A stretch of 57,884 nt of DNA from DASRIA01 sp035650255 (GCA_035650255.1 DASRIA010000065.1:1-57884), one strand, 5' to 3'; numbered from the stretch's first letter, positions 16,679-27,876 are shown. Notes: generated by a model not told the origin, from the sequence alone. Program-made: numbers and translations.

Positions 16679-17389
16679 CTAGGGAGCCTGCTCGGGGCCC
16701 TGGTCGCGGTAGCGGTCCCGGAACGCGCGAATCGCGTCGAAAGTCTCGTCGGTGACGCGCTTGCAGCCCATCAGATGGCCCCATGCGGTGACCGCGACCG
16801 CGTAGTCCATGCTGCGATTCGGCAGCAGGACCATGTGGTAGGGGTCTTCGTTGAACAGTCCGCCGAGCTGGTCGATCCGGCGCTTCCCGAGCGACGGGTC
16901 GTATTGGACCTCGACCCGCCCGTGCTCGAGGGTGTGCACGAAGTGCTTCATGTCCGTGGCGTTGAACGCCTCGTCATAGACGCCGTCGCCCGCGGGCTGG
17001 GGATCGTGGTTGCCGGACGTGGGCGGATTCGTCTTGTACTCGACGTCCTTGCTCTCCTCGACGTGGGTCCGGCCCTCGATCACGGGGTGCCGCAGCACGC
17101 AGCTGGCCGCCTCCGCGGCCGGGTCGAGCTCGGTCGCCTGCTGAGGCGGCGGATCGACGCCGCCTTCGAAGGTCTGGGCCCCGGTGGGAACGCCTCCCGC
17201 GGAGCCGCTGGCTCCGTCACCGCCGCCCGCGACGACCGCCACCACCACTGCCGCGATCGCGGCGAGGCCGAGTGCCCCGCCCACGACGATCGAGTAGAGG
17301 CGCCTGCGGCGGGCCTGCTCCTGCTCCTGCTGCTCCCGCGCAAGCCGCTCCAGGCGGCGCTGTTCCTTCTCTTCTTTTCGGCTGGTCAC
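16679..17389 (-). CDS. DUF3105 membrane-anchored protein
   Basis: 236 residues. A charged coiled-coil start (residues 1-30, rich in Glu, Arg and Gln), one membrane helix (about 31-55), then a Gly/Ser linker and the DUF3105 domain (about 95-230) with NPPTSGNHDPQPA, HFVHTLEHGRVEVQYDP and AVTAWGHLMGCKR. The conserved His, Cys and Asn residues suggest metal or cofactor binding, but the family has no established function. It is divergent from the amine oxidase gene. Confidence 0.9.
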   Translation of the reverse strand: MTSRKEEKEQRRLERLAREQQEQEQARRRRLYSIVVGGALGLAAIAAVVVAVVAGGGDGASGSAGGVPTGAQTFEGGVDPPPQQATELDPAAEAASCVLRHPVIEGRTHVEESKDVEYKTNPPTSGNHDPQPAGDGVYDEAFNATDMKHFVHTLEHGRVEVQYDPSLGKRRIDQLGGLFNEDPYHMVLLPNRSMDYAVAVTAWGHLMGCKRVTDETFDAIRAFRDRYRDQGPEQAP

Positions 17390-17471
17390 TCGGAGGCAAG
17401 ATTATCCACACGGTTGGGAATTCCTGCGCAGTACGCGATCCGGCGGCGCAGGAGGGATAGGGTTTCGCCCC

Positions 17472-18860
17472 GTGACCCCCAACGGCACGATCGACGTCGA
17501 CGTCGCCATCGTGGGCGCCGGCATGGCAGGCCTGTCGGCCGCGCTCGAGCTGGAGCGCGCCGGGCGCTCGTTCGTAGTGCTCGAGGCCCGTGACCGGGCC
17601 GGGGGCCGGCTGGAGTCGCAGCCGCTCGGCGAGGGCGCCTGGATCGACGTCGGCGGCCAGTGGGTCGGCCCGACGCAGGACCGGCTCTACGCCCTGGCGC
17701 GCGCGCACGGCGCCGAGACGTTCCCCACCTGGACCGCCGGCCAGAACGTGGTCGAGCTGGGCGGCCGCCTGACGCGGTACACGGGGACGATCCCGAAGCT
17801 GCGCCCGCACGTGATGGCGGACGTCGGGCAGGCGATGGCGCGCCTCGACCGGATGGCACAGAAGGTGCCGCCGGAGGCGCCGTGGAACGCGCCCAAGGCG
17901 AAGCAGTGGGACAGCCAGACGGTCTGGTCGTGGATGCGGCACAACATGGTCACCCCGACCGGGCGCGAGATGATGGAGATCGCCGTGAAGGCCGTCTGGG
18001 CGGCGATGCCCGCGGACGTGTCCCTGCTGCACCTGCTGTTCTACATCTCCTCGGCCGGGAACTTCGACCTGCTGCTGGACACCGAGGGCGGCGCGCAGCA
18101 GGACCGCTTCGTGGAGGGCGCCGGCACGCTCGCCGGGCGGGTCGCCGAGAGCCTCGGTGACCGCGTGCTGTTCTCCTCACCGGTGCGGCGCATCGAGTGG
18201 TCGCCGCGTGCCGTGGGGCTGACCGGCGATGACGTGCGGGTGCGCGCCGGGCGCGCGATCGTCGCGGTGCCGCCGGTGCTTGCCGGGCGCATCCGCTACG
18301 ACCCGCCGCTGCCCGGCTATCGCGACCAGCTCACGCAGCGCGTCCCGATGGGGACCGTGATCAAGTGCTTTGCGATCTACGACGAGCCGTTCTGGCGCAG
18401 CGACGGCCTCAGCGGCAGTGCCGTGAGCGGCAGCGGGCCGCTCACGCTGACGGTCGACAATTCCCCGCCCTCGGGCTCGCCCGGGATCCTGGTCGGGTTC
18501 CTGGAAGGTGATCACGCGCGCTCCTTCGGCCGCGTCCCAGCCGCCGACCGCCGGGAGGCCGTGATCGCGAACCTCGTGCAGCTGTTCGGGACTCGCGCCG
18601 GCCAGGTGGACCAATTCATCGAGAAGAGCTGGGCCGAGGAGGAGTGGAGTCGCGGGTGCTACGAGGGCTTCACACCGCCGGGAGTGCTGACTGCATACGG
18701 GCCCGCGCTGCGCGAGCCGATCGGGCCGCTGCACTGGGCCGGCACCGAGACCGCGACGAAGTGGAACGGCTACATCGACGGCGCGCTGCAGTCGGGCGAA
18801 CGCGCCGCGCGCGAGGTGCTGCAGGAGCTCCCGGCCAAGACGGCCGCCGCTGTCGGCTAG
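17472..18860 (+). CDS. FAD-dependent flavin monoamine oxidase family protein
   Basis: 462 residues, GTG start; TAGGGT (17458-17463) lies 8 bases upstream, consistent with a leaderless message. The FAD-binding motif AIVGAGMAGLSAALELE (about 12-28), EARDRAGGRLES and the C-terminal GPLHWAGTETATKWNGYIDG are typical of monoamine oxidase/putrescine oxidase-type enzymes, which oxidise amines to imines with hydrogen peroxide release. The WAGTE-x-x-x-x-W-x-G-Y region near the flavin is intact. The substrate is not identifiable. Its stop shares a CTAG with the convergent hydrolase gene. Confidence 0.92.
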   Translation: MTPNGTIDVDVAIVGAGMAGLSAALELERAGRSFVVLEARDRAGGRLESQPLGEGAWIDVGGQWVGPTQDRLYALARAHGAETFPTWTAGQNVVELGGRLTRYTGTIPKLRPHVMADVGQAMARLDRMAQKVPPEAPWNAPKAKQWDSQTVWSWMRHNMVTPTGREMMEIAVKAVWAAMPADVSLLHLLFYISSAGNFDLLLDTEGGAQQDRFVEGAGTLAGRVAESLGDRVLFSSPVRRIEWSPRAVGLTGDDVRVRAGRAIVAVPPVLAGRIRYDPPLPGYRDQLTQRVPMGTVIKCFAIYDEPFWRSDGLSGSAVSGSGPLTLTVDNSPPSGSPGILVGFLEGDHARSFGRVPAADRREAVIANLVQLFGTRAGQVDQFIEKSWAEEEWSRGCYEGFTPPGVLTAYGPALREPIGPLHWAGTETATKWNGYIDGALQSGERAAREVLQELPAKTAAAVG

Positions 18861-19699
18861 CTCGCCGCGCGCCGGCGCCGGCGTTGCGCGGCCTGGCGCG
18901 GGCTCGGCTTCCAGCACTCGTCCAGGAACGCCGCGATCTCGCCGGTCAGGCGGCGCGGGCGCAGGCGCAGCTCGTACAGCGAGTTGGCCTCCAGCAGCCG
19001 GCCGTTCGGCAGCTCCTCGGCCAGCATCTTCGCGTCCGAGAAGGGGTGGATCGCGTCGCGCGGGTGGCCCAGCACGAGTGACGGCGCCTCGAAGGTCTTG
19101 CGCTCCTCCCGGGGCGGCGCGGTGCGGCCGAAGAAGATGCCCTGTAGCACCGCGGACGACGGCTTCGGCTCGCGGCTCAGCACGTCGAGGAACACGTCGG
19201 GGTAGTGGCCGAACACGCGCGGGACCCGCCGCAGCACGGAGGCCACCGGCCCCGTGACCGGCGCGCCGAACGTGAGCCCGATCAGAAGAGGCGTGAACGC
19301 GATCGCGCAGGCGAGCAGCGCGTTGTCGAGTACCGGCATCTCGATCAGCATGCCGCGCACCCGGCTGGGAGCCAGCGATGCGACCTCGAGCGTCGTGTTC
19401 GCGCCCAGGGACGTGCCGCCGACGATCGCCTCGTCCAGCTCCATGTGGTCGAGCAGCGCGACGACCTCACGCCCGAAGATCGGGATCGAATAGCGCCACA
19501 TGTCGCGTGGCATGTCCGACGCGCCGTGGCCGAGCAGGTCGAGCGTGATCACCCGGTTGCCGCGATCGGCGAGGTCCCGGGCGAGCGGTGCGTGCATGCG
19601 GCTCGGGAGCAGCAGTCCCGGCAGGAGCACGACGTTCCGCTGACCCTCTCCGTAGACCTCGTAGGCCAGGCGCTGGCCGGCGTGGACGAAGGTCGGCAT
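18857..19699 (-). CDS. Alpha/beta hydrolase
   Basis: 280 residues from the ATG at 19699; upstream in-frame sequence is not protein-like, and TAGACT (on this strand, 19710-19715) lies 10 bases before the ATG. Core motifs: NVVLLPGLLLPSRMH for the oxyanion loop, DLLGHGASDMP and nucleophile elbow GGTSLGANTTLE (Ser in G-x-S-x-G form), and a late His region around HPRDAIHPFSDA. Substrate unknown. It is divergent from the transhydrogenase operon and convergent with the amine oxidase. The C-terminus is very Arg-rich. Confidence 0.88.
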   Translation of the reverse strand: MPTFVHAGQRLAYEVYGEGQRNVVLLPGLLLPSRMHAPLARDLADRGNRVITLDLLGHGASDMPRDMWRYSIPIFGREVVALLDHMELDEAIVGGTSLGANTTLEVASLAPSRVRGMLIEMPVLDNALLACAIAFTPLLIGLTFGAPVTGPVASVLRRVPRVFGHYPDVFLDVLSREPKPSSAVLQGIFFGRTAPPREERKTFEAPSLVLGHPRDAIHPFSDAKMLAEELPNGRLLEANSLYELRLRPRRLTGEIAAFLDECWKPSPRQAAQRRRRRAAS

Positions 19700-19795
19700 G
19701 AGGGGGATGAGTCTAGCCGCGCCGCCCCACGCCCCCGCGCTTGGGATAGAGTCTCGCGCCGCGAAGGGCGCCACCCGCGCCATTCCCCCCGCAAA

Positions 19796-20926
19796 ATGAA
19801 GGTAGGCGTACCTAAAGAGACGAAGCCGGGCGAGCGCCGCGTTGCGCTCGTTCCCGACTCCGTGAAGAAGCTCGCGGATGCGGGCTTCGACGTCGTGGTG
19901 GAGCGCGGGGCGGGCGCCGAGGCCAACATCGGGGACTCCGAGTACGAGGAGGCCGGCGCCACGGTCGGCGACGCCGGCGCGGTGCGCGAGGCCGATGCGA
20001 TCGTGAAAGTGGCCGCACCCGGCCCGGACGAGACCCCCGGCCGCGGCAAGCTCCTGATCGGGTTCCTCTCTCCCTTGAACAGCCCCGACCTCGTGAAGCG
20101 GCTGGCAGAAGCGGGTGTCACGAGCTTCGCGATGGAGGCGATCCCGCGCACGACCCGCGCGCAGGCGATGGACGCGCTGTCGTCGCAGGCAGTGGTCGCC
20201 GGCTACCGCGCCACGCTCGCCGGTGCCCGCGGCCTGGGCAAGTTCCTGCCGATGCTGATCACCGCAGCCGGCACCGCCAAGCCTGCGCGCGTGCTCGTGC
20301 TGGGCGCCGGCGTCGCCGGGCTGCAGGCCATCGCGACCGCGAAGCGGCTGGGCGCAGTCGTCGAGGCGTATGACGTGCGGCCCGCCGTGAAGGAAGAGGT
20401 CCAGAGCCTGGGCGCGAAGTTCGTCGAGATCGAGGTCAAGCAGGAGGGCGAGGGCTCCGGGTCGGGCGAGTACGCGAAGGAGGTGTCGGCCGACGTGCAG
20501 CGCCGCCAGCAGGAGCTGCTCGCCGAACGCGTCGCGGCCGCCGACATCTTGATCACCACCGCGGCAGTGCCCGGCCGGCCCGCGCCGAAGCTCGTCAGCT
20601 CGGAGATGGTGCGTGCGATGAAGCCCGGGTCGGTGGTCGTCGACCTCGCGGCCGAGACAGGCGGCAACTGCGAGCTGAGCGTGCCCGGCCAGGTGATCGA
20701 GCGGGACGGCGTGACGATCGACGGCACGCTGAACCTCGCGAGCCAGATGCCGTTCCACGCCAGCCTGCTGTACGGGAACAACATCGTGAACCTGCTCAAG
20801 CACCTGGCGCCCGAGGGCAACCTCAGCCTCGACTTCGACGACGAGATCACCGCAGGCGCGGTCGTCACGCACGACGGCCAGGTCGTCAACGAGCGCGTGA
20901 AGGAAGCAATGGGAGCGCCGGCATGA
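19796..20926 (+). CDS. pntAA: Proton-translocating NAD(P) transhydrogenase, alpha-1 subunit
   Basis: 376 residues from the ATG at 19796, which begins the conserved MKVGVPKETKPGERRVAL. Two Rossmann-like domains bind NAD(H); VLVLGAGVAGLQAIATAKRLGA (about 166-187) is the nucleotide loop, and RQQELLAERVAAADILI follows the alanine dehydrogenase/PNT pattern. This soluble domain I passes hydride from NADH to NADP+ on domain III, coupled to proton entry through the membrane part. The length fits the split form (alpha-1, alpha-2, beta), as in Rhodospirillum. TAGAGT at 19747-19752 may be its -10 element. It overlaps pntAB by 4 bases. Confidence 0.95.
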   Translation: MKVGVPKETKPGERRVALVPDSVKKLADAGFDVVVERGAGAEANIGDSEYEEAGATVGDAGAVREADAIVKVAAPGPDETPGRGKLLIGFLSPLNSPDLVKRLAEAGVTSFAMEAIPRTTRAQAMDALSSQAVVAGYRATLAGARGLGKFLPMLITAAGTAKPARVLVLGAGVAGLQAIATAKRLGAVVEAYDVRPAVKEEVQSLGAKFVEIEVKQEGEGSGSGEYAKEVSADVQRRQQELLAERVAAADILITTAAVPGRPAPKLVSSEMVRAMKPGSVVVDLAAETGGNCELSVPGQVIERDGVTIDGTLNLASQMPFHASLLYGNNIVNLLKHLAPEGNLSLDFDDEITAGAVVTHDGQVVNERVKEAMGAPA

Positions 20927-21242
20927 GCGGCGACCTGATCACCGAGATCACGGTCTTCGTGCTGGCGGTGTTCGTCGGCTTCGAGGTGATCTCGAAGGTG
21001 CCGACGATGCTGCATACGCCGCTGATGTCCGGCACCAACGCGATCCACGGCATCGTGCTGCTCGGCGGGCTGATCGTCGTGGGCGCGGAAGGCGCGGACA
21101 CGCTCTCGAAGATCGCGGGCACCGTCGCGGTCGCGTTCGGCACGATCAACATCGTCGGTGGCTTCCTGGTCACCGACCGCATGCTCGAGATGTTCAAGGG
21201 CCGCAAGAAGCCGGGCGAGAAGCCGGGCGAGAAGGACGCTCC

Positions 21243-21246
<4 letters not shown>
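20923..21246 (+). CDS. pntAB: NAD(P) transhydrogenase alpha-2 (membrane) subunit
   Basis: 107 residues; ATGA overlap with pntAA. Three hydrophobic segments, with the conserved GFEVISKVPTMLHTPLMSGTN that marks the alpha-2 membrane domain, then a hydrophilic tail with a duplicated PGEK. It provides part of the proton channel (domain II) together with the N-terminal half of PntB. The TTGA overlap with pntB couples translation. Confidence 0.95.
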
Positions 21247-22652
<1,406 letters not shown>

Positions 22653-22701
22653 TCGCGCGCTGACCGGCTAGCCTTTCCCTACCCCAACCGAGAGGTAGGA
22701 C

Positions 22702-23271
22702 ATGATCTGGCTAATCGTCCTCATCGTCGTGATCGCGCTGCTGGTGATCTACGCGGTCGTGACGTACAACAGCCTCGTCCGGCTGCGTAACCAGTCCGAG
22801 GAGGCGTTCTCCGACATCGACGTGCAGCTCAAGCGCCGGCACGACCTGATCCCCAACCTGGTCGAGACCGTCAAGGGCTATGCCGCCCACGAGCGCCAGG
22901 TGTTCGAGAACGTGACCGCCGCACGCAGCGCCGCGACCGCGGCGCACGGCCCCGAAGCCCAGGCCCAGGCGGAGAACGCCCTCACCGGCGCCCTGCGCCA
23001 GCTGTTCGCCGTCGCCGAGGCATACCCCGACCTGAAGGCGAACCAGAACTTCCTCGAGCTGCAGAACGAGCTCACCGACACCGAGGACAAGATCCAGGCC
23101 TCGCGCCGCTTCTACAACATGACCGTGCGTGACCTGAACACCAAGATCCAGCAATTCCCCTCGAGCGTGATCGCGCGGTTCGCGAACGCGGGCGAGCGCG
23201 AGTTCTTCGAGCTGGAGGACCCGGCCGAGCGCGCGGTCCCGACCGTCTCATTTGGAACCGCGTCCGCCTAA
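22702..23271 (+). CDS. lemA: LemA family protein
   Basis: 189 residues. One N-terminal membrane helix (about 2-22), then the helical LemA core with YNSLVRLRNQSEEAFSDIDVQLKRRHDLIPNLVETVKGYAAHE and the C-terminal FYNMTVRDLNTKIQQFPSSVIARF, written here as two motif regions (about 25-68 and 137-160). LemA proteins are of unknown biochemical role but often sit next to HtpX-type proteases, as here. GAGGTAGGAC precedes the ATG. Confidence 0.93.
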   Translation: MIWLIVLIVVIALLVIYAVVTYNSLVRLRNQSEEAFSDIDVQLKRRHDLIPNLVETVKGYAAHERQVFENVTAARSAATAAHGPEAQAQAENALTGALRQLFAVAEAYPDLKANQNFLELQNELTDTEDKIQASRRFYNMTVRDLNTKIQQFPSSVIARFANAGEREFFELEDPAERAVPTVSFGTASA

Positions 23272-23307
23272 GGGCGGCCGCGGGTTGGTCTAGGGACGAC
23301 CGCGCCG

Positions 23308-24291
23308 GTGTATCGGCAGATCACCTCGAACAAGCGGAAGTCGCTGGCATTGCTGGCGGGATTCCTCGTGCTCTACGGCGTGCTGGGCTACGTGCTCTCG
23401 CTGTGGTTCGGCGTCGCAGCCCTCGTGATCGCCCTCGTGATCGCTGTGGTCATGCTGTTCATCAACCTGTACATGGCGGACGATCTCGTGATGGCTGTGG
23501 CGGGTGCCCGTCACATCGAGCGCAAGGAGGAGGCGCCGGAGCTGTGGCGCATGGTCGAGAACCTCGCGATCACGGCGGGGCTGCCGATGCCGCGCCTGTA
23601 CGTCGTCGAGGACGAGTCGCCCAACGCGTTCGCCGCCGGCCGCTCGCCGAAGCAGGCGATCGTGGCGGTCACCACCGGCCTGCTCGAACGCCTCGACGAG
23701 GAGGAGCTGGAAGGTGTGCTCGCCCACGAGGTCAGCCACATCCGCAACTACGACGTGCGGCTGATGACGTGGGCCGCGGTGCTCGCCGGCTCGATCGCGC
23801 TGCTCGCTCAGATCTTCATGCGGGGGATGTGGTTCGGCGGCGGTGACAACAACCGCAATGCGAACCCGATCGTGCTGGTGGTCGTGATCGTGTCGTTGAT
23901 CCTGGCGCCGATCGCGGCGATTCTGATCCAGTTCGCGATCAGCCGCCGGCGCGAGTACGTGGCCGACGCCTCCGCGGCCGAGCTGACGCGCTACCCGCAG
24001 GGCCTCGCGTCGGCCCTCGAGCAGATCTCCGCTGCGGCCAAGCCCTCCGCGCGGCTCGGCAACCAGGCGATCGCGCATCTGATGATCATGGCGCCGCTCG
24101 GCGCACGGGGGCACACGTCGAAGCTCTTCTCCACGCACCCGCCGCCCGAGGACCGGATCGGCCGCCTCGCGCAGATGGCCGGCGGCGCCGACCACCGCCA
24201 CGAGGACCTCACCGAAGGCCGCGCGATGCCGCGCCCCGGCGAGCACCGTGAGCTGCCGCCCGAGGAGCCGATGGCCTCGACGGGCCTCTAG
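23308..24291 (+). CDS. htpX: M48 membrane metalloprotease (HtpX-like)
   Basis: 327 residues, GTG start. Two N-terminal membrane helices (about 10-52), then the zinc protease domain with LEGVLAHEVSHIRNYD (HExxH about residues 140-144) and the third ligand in RRREYVADASAAELT. Two more hydrophobic segments lie between (about 153-215). HtpX-type proteases clear damaged membrane proteins. The C-terminal 50 residues are an extra hydrophilic tail rich in Glu and Pro. Together with the upstream LemA gene it forms the common LemA-HtpX pair. Its stop abuts the stop of the convergent SpoIIE-type gene. Confidence 0.93.
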   Translation: MYRQITSNKRKSLALLAGFLVLYGVLGYVLSLWFGVAALVIALVIAVVMLFINLYMADDLVMAVAGARHIERKEEAPELWRMVENLAITAGLPMPRLYVVEDESPNAFAAGRSPKQAIVAVTTGLLERLDEEELEGVLAHEVSHIRNYDVRLMTWAAVLAGSIALLAQIFMRGMWFGGGDNNRNANPIVLVVVIVSLILAPIAAILIQFAISRRREYVADASAAELTRYPQGLASALEQISAAAKPSARLGNQAIAHLMIMAPLGARGHTSKLFSTHPPPEDRIGRLAQMAGGADHRHEDLTEGRAMPRPGEHRELPPEEPMASTGL

Positions 24292-27200
24292 CTAGGCGTC
24301 GGCGGTCAGGGCGGCTGCGCCGCGGGCGCGCCCGTCCCCGCCCACCGCGATCTGCGCGACGACCAGCGCGACGTCGTCGCGCAGCTCCGTGGTCTGGGAG
24401 TCGAGTAGGTGCTGCTCGATCCGCTCGGCCACCTCGGCGGCGCCGCACCCCGCGCACGACCGCACGGCCGACAGCAGCCCGGTGAAGCCGATCATGCCCT
24501 CGGGGGTGCGGGCCTCGGTGATGCCGTCCGTGTAGAAGACGAGCGTGTCGCCGCGGAAGAGCTCCATCTCGGTGGAGGTGAGGTCGGGATCGGGCACCAC
24601 GCCGAGCAAGGTGCCCGGCTCGCCGAACGCCTGCACCGTGCCGTCCGCGCGCAGCACGATCGGCAGCGGATGCCCGCCGCTCGACACGGTCGCGATCGTC
24701 GACTCGGAGCCCACCTTGAAGCTGGCCAGCGCCACCGTGCAGAACTGGTAGGCCATCGGGCCCTCGGCCAGCATCGCCCGGTTGAGCGTCCGCAGCAGCT
24801 CGTCGGGCGCGTCATCGCCGCGCATCGCCGTGGCGCGCAGCGTGTGTCGCGCCAGCGACGTGACCGCGGCCGCGTCCGCGCCCTTGCCGCATACGTCGCC
24901 GATCGTGATGGCCCACTCGTCCTCGCTGCGCATGAAGATGTCGTAGAAGTCTCCGCCGACGTCGTTGGTCTCACCCGCGGGCCGGAACCGTGCGGCGATC
25001 TCCACGCCAGGGATCTCCGGCAGGTGAGGCGGCAGCAGGCTCTGCTGCAGCTTGGTCGCGATGTAGCTGCTCTCGCCGAACAGGCGCGCGTTGTCGACCG
25101 CGAAGGCCGCCCGGCGCGCCAGCTCCCGGATCACGCGCACGTCGTCGTCGTCGAAGGTTCGCTCGCTGAACGAAGCCAGCGCGATCGACCCCAGCGTGCG
25201 TCCCCGCGCGACCATCGGCACCACGACCGCGGACCGGCCCGGCCAGCCACGCACGACGTCGAGATACGCGTCGTCCGAGGCCCACGTCTCGTGCATCCCG
25301 CGGTTGATGTCCTCGACGCGCTGCACGGTCCCGGTCCGCAGCGCGATGGCGATCGGATGAGCGCTGTCGAAGTTGATGTGCTGGTCCCTGAGCCGCTCGA
25401 GCACCGGCCTCGCCGCTTCGTCGGAGGTCGCGCTCGCAACACGCGTGACGGTGCCGTTCTCCTCGAGCAGGTCGACCATGCAGCCGTCGCCGAGGTCGGG
25501 CACCGTCAGGTCCGCGACCCGCTGCAGCGTCTCATCCAGGTCGAGTGTCTGGTCCAGGGCCGCGCTGGCCGCGGCCAGGAACTCGTTCTCCCTGCTGCGC
25601 TCCGCCAGCTCGCTGTGCAGACGCGCGTTGTCGACCGACAGTGCCGCCCGGCGGGCCATGGCGGATGCGAAGTCGAGGTCGTCCTCCGTGTAGAAACGGC
25701 CCGACTCTGCGGATACGAGCGTGACGGCGCCCTGCGTCTGCCCGCGGGCGCGCAGCGGGACGATCATCGCCGAGCGCAGCCCCAGGCTGCGGATGATCTC
25801 GAGGTGCTCGGCATCGCGGGCGCCCGCTTCGACCATCTCGTCCGTGATCTCCGGATACAGCTCGGCCTTCCCGGTGCGCAGCACCTGCGGCACGCCCGTC
25901 GTGTCGTCCGGGTTCGTCGGGTAGCGGTCTTCGAGGTCCCATGCAAACCGCTCGCGCTTCGGGTCGTTGTGCGCGACCGCGAGCCGGCGCGGCGCGCCGT
26001 CGTCGCCCTTCATGTGGATCGCACACCAGTCCGCGATGCGCGGCACCGTGATGCGCGCCAGGCGGCGCAGCACGACCTCGTAGTCGAGCGAGCTGTCGAG
26101 CGCCGTGTGGATCTCGACCAGGAAGGAGGCGCGCCGCTCGAGCTCCTCGGCGCGCCGGCGGGCCTTGGTCTCCTGCTCCAGGAGGCGCACGCGCTCGCGC
26201 TCGATCTCGAGCTCCTCGGAGATGTCGCGGATGATCCCCGCCATGCCGATCACGTCGCCGCCCTCGTCGCGGATCGGCGACAGCGTGAGGGCGACGTCGA
26301 CCAGCTCCCCGTCCTTCCGCATGCGCTGCGTGCGGTGGTTCGTGATGGCTTCGCCCGACATCAGCCTGCGCACCAGATACTCGGTTTCGTCCCGCTGGTC
26401 CGGGGGAGCGGTGTCTGCGATCGACATGCCGATCGCCTCCGCCGCCGACCAGCCGTAGAGCCGCTCGGCGCCCGGGTTCCAGGCCACGATGCGGCCGTCG
26501 ACCCCGACGCCGACCACCGCGTCGCTCGAGTGCTCGACGATCGCGGCCAGGCGGCGGGCGCTCTCCTCCCCGCGCTTGCGGGCCGTGAGGTCGCGCAGGT
26601 AGCCGGCGAAGATCGGCGGCTCTTCGGTGCCGATCCGGACGATCGAGACCTCGATGGGGAAGTCCGAGCCGTTCGACCGCCGGCCGACCAGCTCCAGGCG
26701 CCGGCCGAGGATGTTGCTCTCACCCGTCGAGAGATAGCGCTCGAGCCCCTTGCGGTGCTCATCGCGCAGGTGCTCGGGGATGAGCACGTCCGCAACGGGC
26801 TTGCCCACGACTTCCGCCCGCCGGTAGCCGAAGGTCTGTTCCGCGGCCGGGTTGAACTCGACGATCCGGCCCTCGTGGTTCATCGTGATCACGCAGTCGA
26901 GGGCGGACTCGAGCACCGCTCCACGCAGCGCCTCGGCGCGCCGCACCGCTCCCTCGACCCGCCTCCGGTAGAGGTGTTGCCCGATGTAGCGCCCCGCCGT
27001 GGCCATGCTCTTCATGAGCTCGGGGTCGGTCTGCCGCCGGCGCCGTGAGAACAGGTTCACGACCGCGCGGGTGCCGCCCTCCCCGGTGATCGGGAACGCG
27101 ACCGCCGAACGGACGCCGATCTCCGCAGCGCCGCTCGACTCCGGGAGCGTCTGGTCCTCCTTTACGTCCTCGATCCACACCGGCTCGCCGCCGGCCAGCA

Positions 27201-27792
27201 CCCGGCTGGGGAGCCCGATGCCTTCGCCCAGCTCGAACTCGGCGCTCAACTCGCCGAACCGGCTGAGCTTCCCTGCCTGCGACTGCCACGTGGCGGTGCA
27301 CCGCAGAGTGCCGTCGGCGGCGTCCACTTCCCACAGCGCAGCCGCGTCCCACTCGAGCGCCTGGGAGATCGCCGGCAGGATCCGGACACCTGCGTTGTCG
27401 AGCCTGCCCGTCTCCGCCAGGGCGCGCGCCACCGCGGCGTCGAGCCGCGAGCTCACGTCGGCGCGCTCCCGGATCATCGCGACGTGTGTGGCCAGGAGCC
27501 CCGTCAGCCCGACGAGGCCCACCTTCAGCAGGTGCTCGAAGGACCCGAAGAAGTTGTCGACCTCGCCGGCCACGAGCGACAGCAGCACCGCCAGTACGGC
27601 GACGACGGCCGTTTCCAGCCGGCCGGTGCCCACCGCGGCGATGAACGGCGGCACGGCGAACAGGCCGATCAGGTCCGACCCTGTCGACGTGGCCACATCG
27701 AGCGCGAACAAGGCCGCCTGGACGGCGATTGCCAGCGTCAGCCAGAAGGCCTTGGAGCGCCGCGGCGTGATGAGTTCGAGCCTCTTGTCCAC
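24292..27792 (-). CDS. Multi-sensor GAF/PAS protein phosphatase (SpoIIE/RsbU type)
   Basis: 1166 residues, GTG start; TAGTTT on this strand (27801-27806) lies 8 bases upstream. Architecture: four or so membrane helices (about 15-115), a GAF domain (about 135-275), two PAS domains (about 285-400 and 405-530; the second ends with GMAGIIRDISEE), a short coiled coil, two more GAF domains (about 560-735 and 745-905), and a C-terminal PP2C-like SpoIIE domain (about 925-1150) with DVGGDFYDIF, ITIGDVCGKGADAAAVT and the metal Asp in LRDDVALVVAQI. Such phosphatases dephosphorylate anti-anti-sigma factors to release a stress sigma factor. No such partner is in the window. Confidence 0.93.
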   Translation of the reverse strand: MDKRLELITPRRSKAFWLTLAIAVQAALFALDVATSTGSDLIGLFAVPPFIAAVGTGRLETAVVAVLAVLLSLVAGEVDNFFGSFEHLLKVGLVGLTGLLATHVAMIRERADVSSRLDAAVARALAETGRLDNAGVRILPAISQALEWDAAALWEVDAADGTLRCTATWQSQAGKLSRFGELSAEFELGEGIGLPSRVLAGGEPVWIEDVKEDQTLPESSGAAEIGVRSAVAFPITGEGGTRAVVNLFSRRRRQTDPELMKSMATAGRYIGQHLYRRRVEGAVRRAEALRGAVLESALDCVITMNHEGRIVEFNPAAEQTFGYRRAEVVGKPVADVLIPEHLRDEHRKGLERYLSTGESNILGRRLELVGRRSNGSDFPIEVSIVRIGTEEPPIFAGYLRDLTARKRGEESARRLAAIVEHSSDAVVGVGVDGRIVAWNPGAERLYGWSAAEAIGMSIADTAPPDQRDETEYLVRRLMSGEAITNHRTQRMRKDGELVDVALTLSPIRDEGGDVIGMAGIIRDISEELEIERERVRLLEQETKARRRAEELERRASFLVEIHTALDSSLDYEVVLRRLARITVPRIADWCAIHMKGDDGAPRRLAVAHNDPKRERFAWDLEDRYPTNPDDTTGVPQVLRTGKAELYPEITDEMVEAGARDAEHLEIIRSLGLRSAMIVPLRARGQTQGAVTLVSAESGRFYTEDDLDFASAMARRAALSVDNARLHSELAERSRENEFLAAASAALDQTLDLDETLQRVADLTVPDLGDGCMVDLLEENGTVTRVASATSDEAARPVLERLRDQHINFDSAHPIAIALRTGTVQRVEDINRGMHETWASDDAYLDVVRGWPGRSAVVVPMVARGRTLGSIALASFSERTFDDDDVRVIRELARRAAFAVDNARLFGESSYIATKLQQSLLPPHLPEIPGVEIAARFRPAGETNDVGGDFYDIFMRSEDEWAITIGDVCGKGADAAAVTSLARHTLRATAMRGDDAPDELLRTLNRAMLAEGPMAYQFCTVALASFKVGSESTIATVSSGGHPLPIVLRADGTVQAFGEPGTLLGVVPDPDLTSTEMELFRGDTLVFYTDGITEARTPEGMIGFTGLLSAVRSCAGCGAAEVAERIEQHLLDSQTTELRDDVALVVAQIAVGGDGRARGAAALTADA

Positions 27793-27876
27793 TGCGCGTG
27801 AAACTACCAGCCGGGGAGCGGTTTTCCCCCGTGTCGAGTTTCGTTCGCGAGCCTGCTCTCGCGGGCCGCGCGATCC

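Noticed and set aside
24409..27048. An 879-residue open frame antisense to the SpoIIE-type phosphatase gene
   Set aside because: Its translation is Arg/Ala/Gly/His-rich with no domain, and the sense frame has clear GAF, PAS and phosphatase motifs. Long antisense frames are expected at this GC content.
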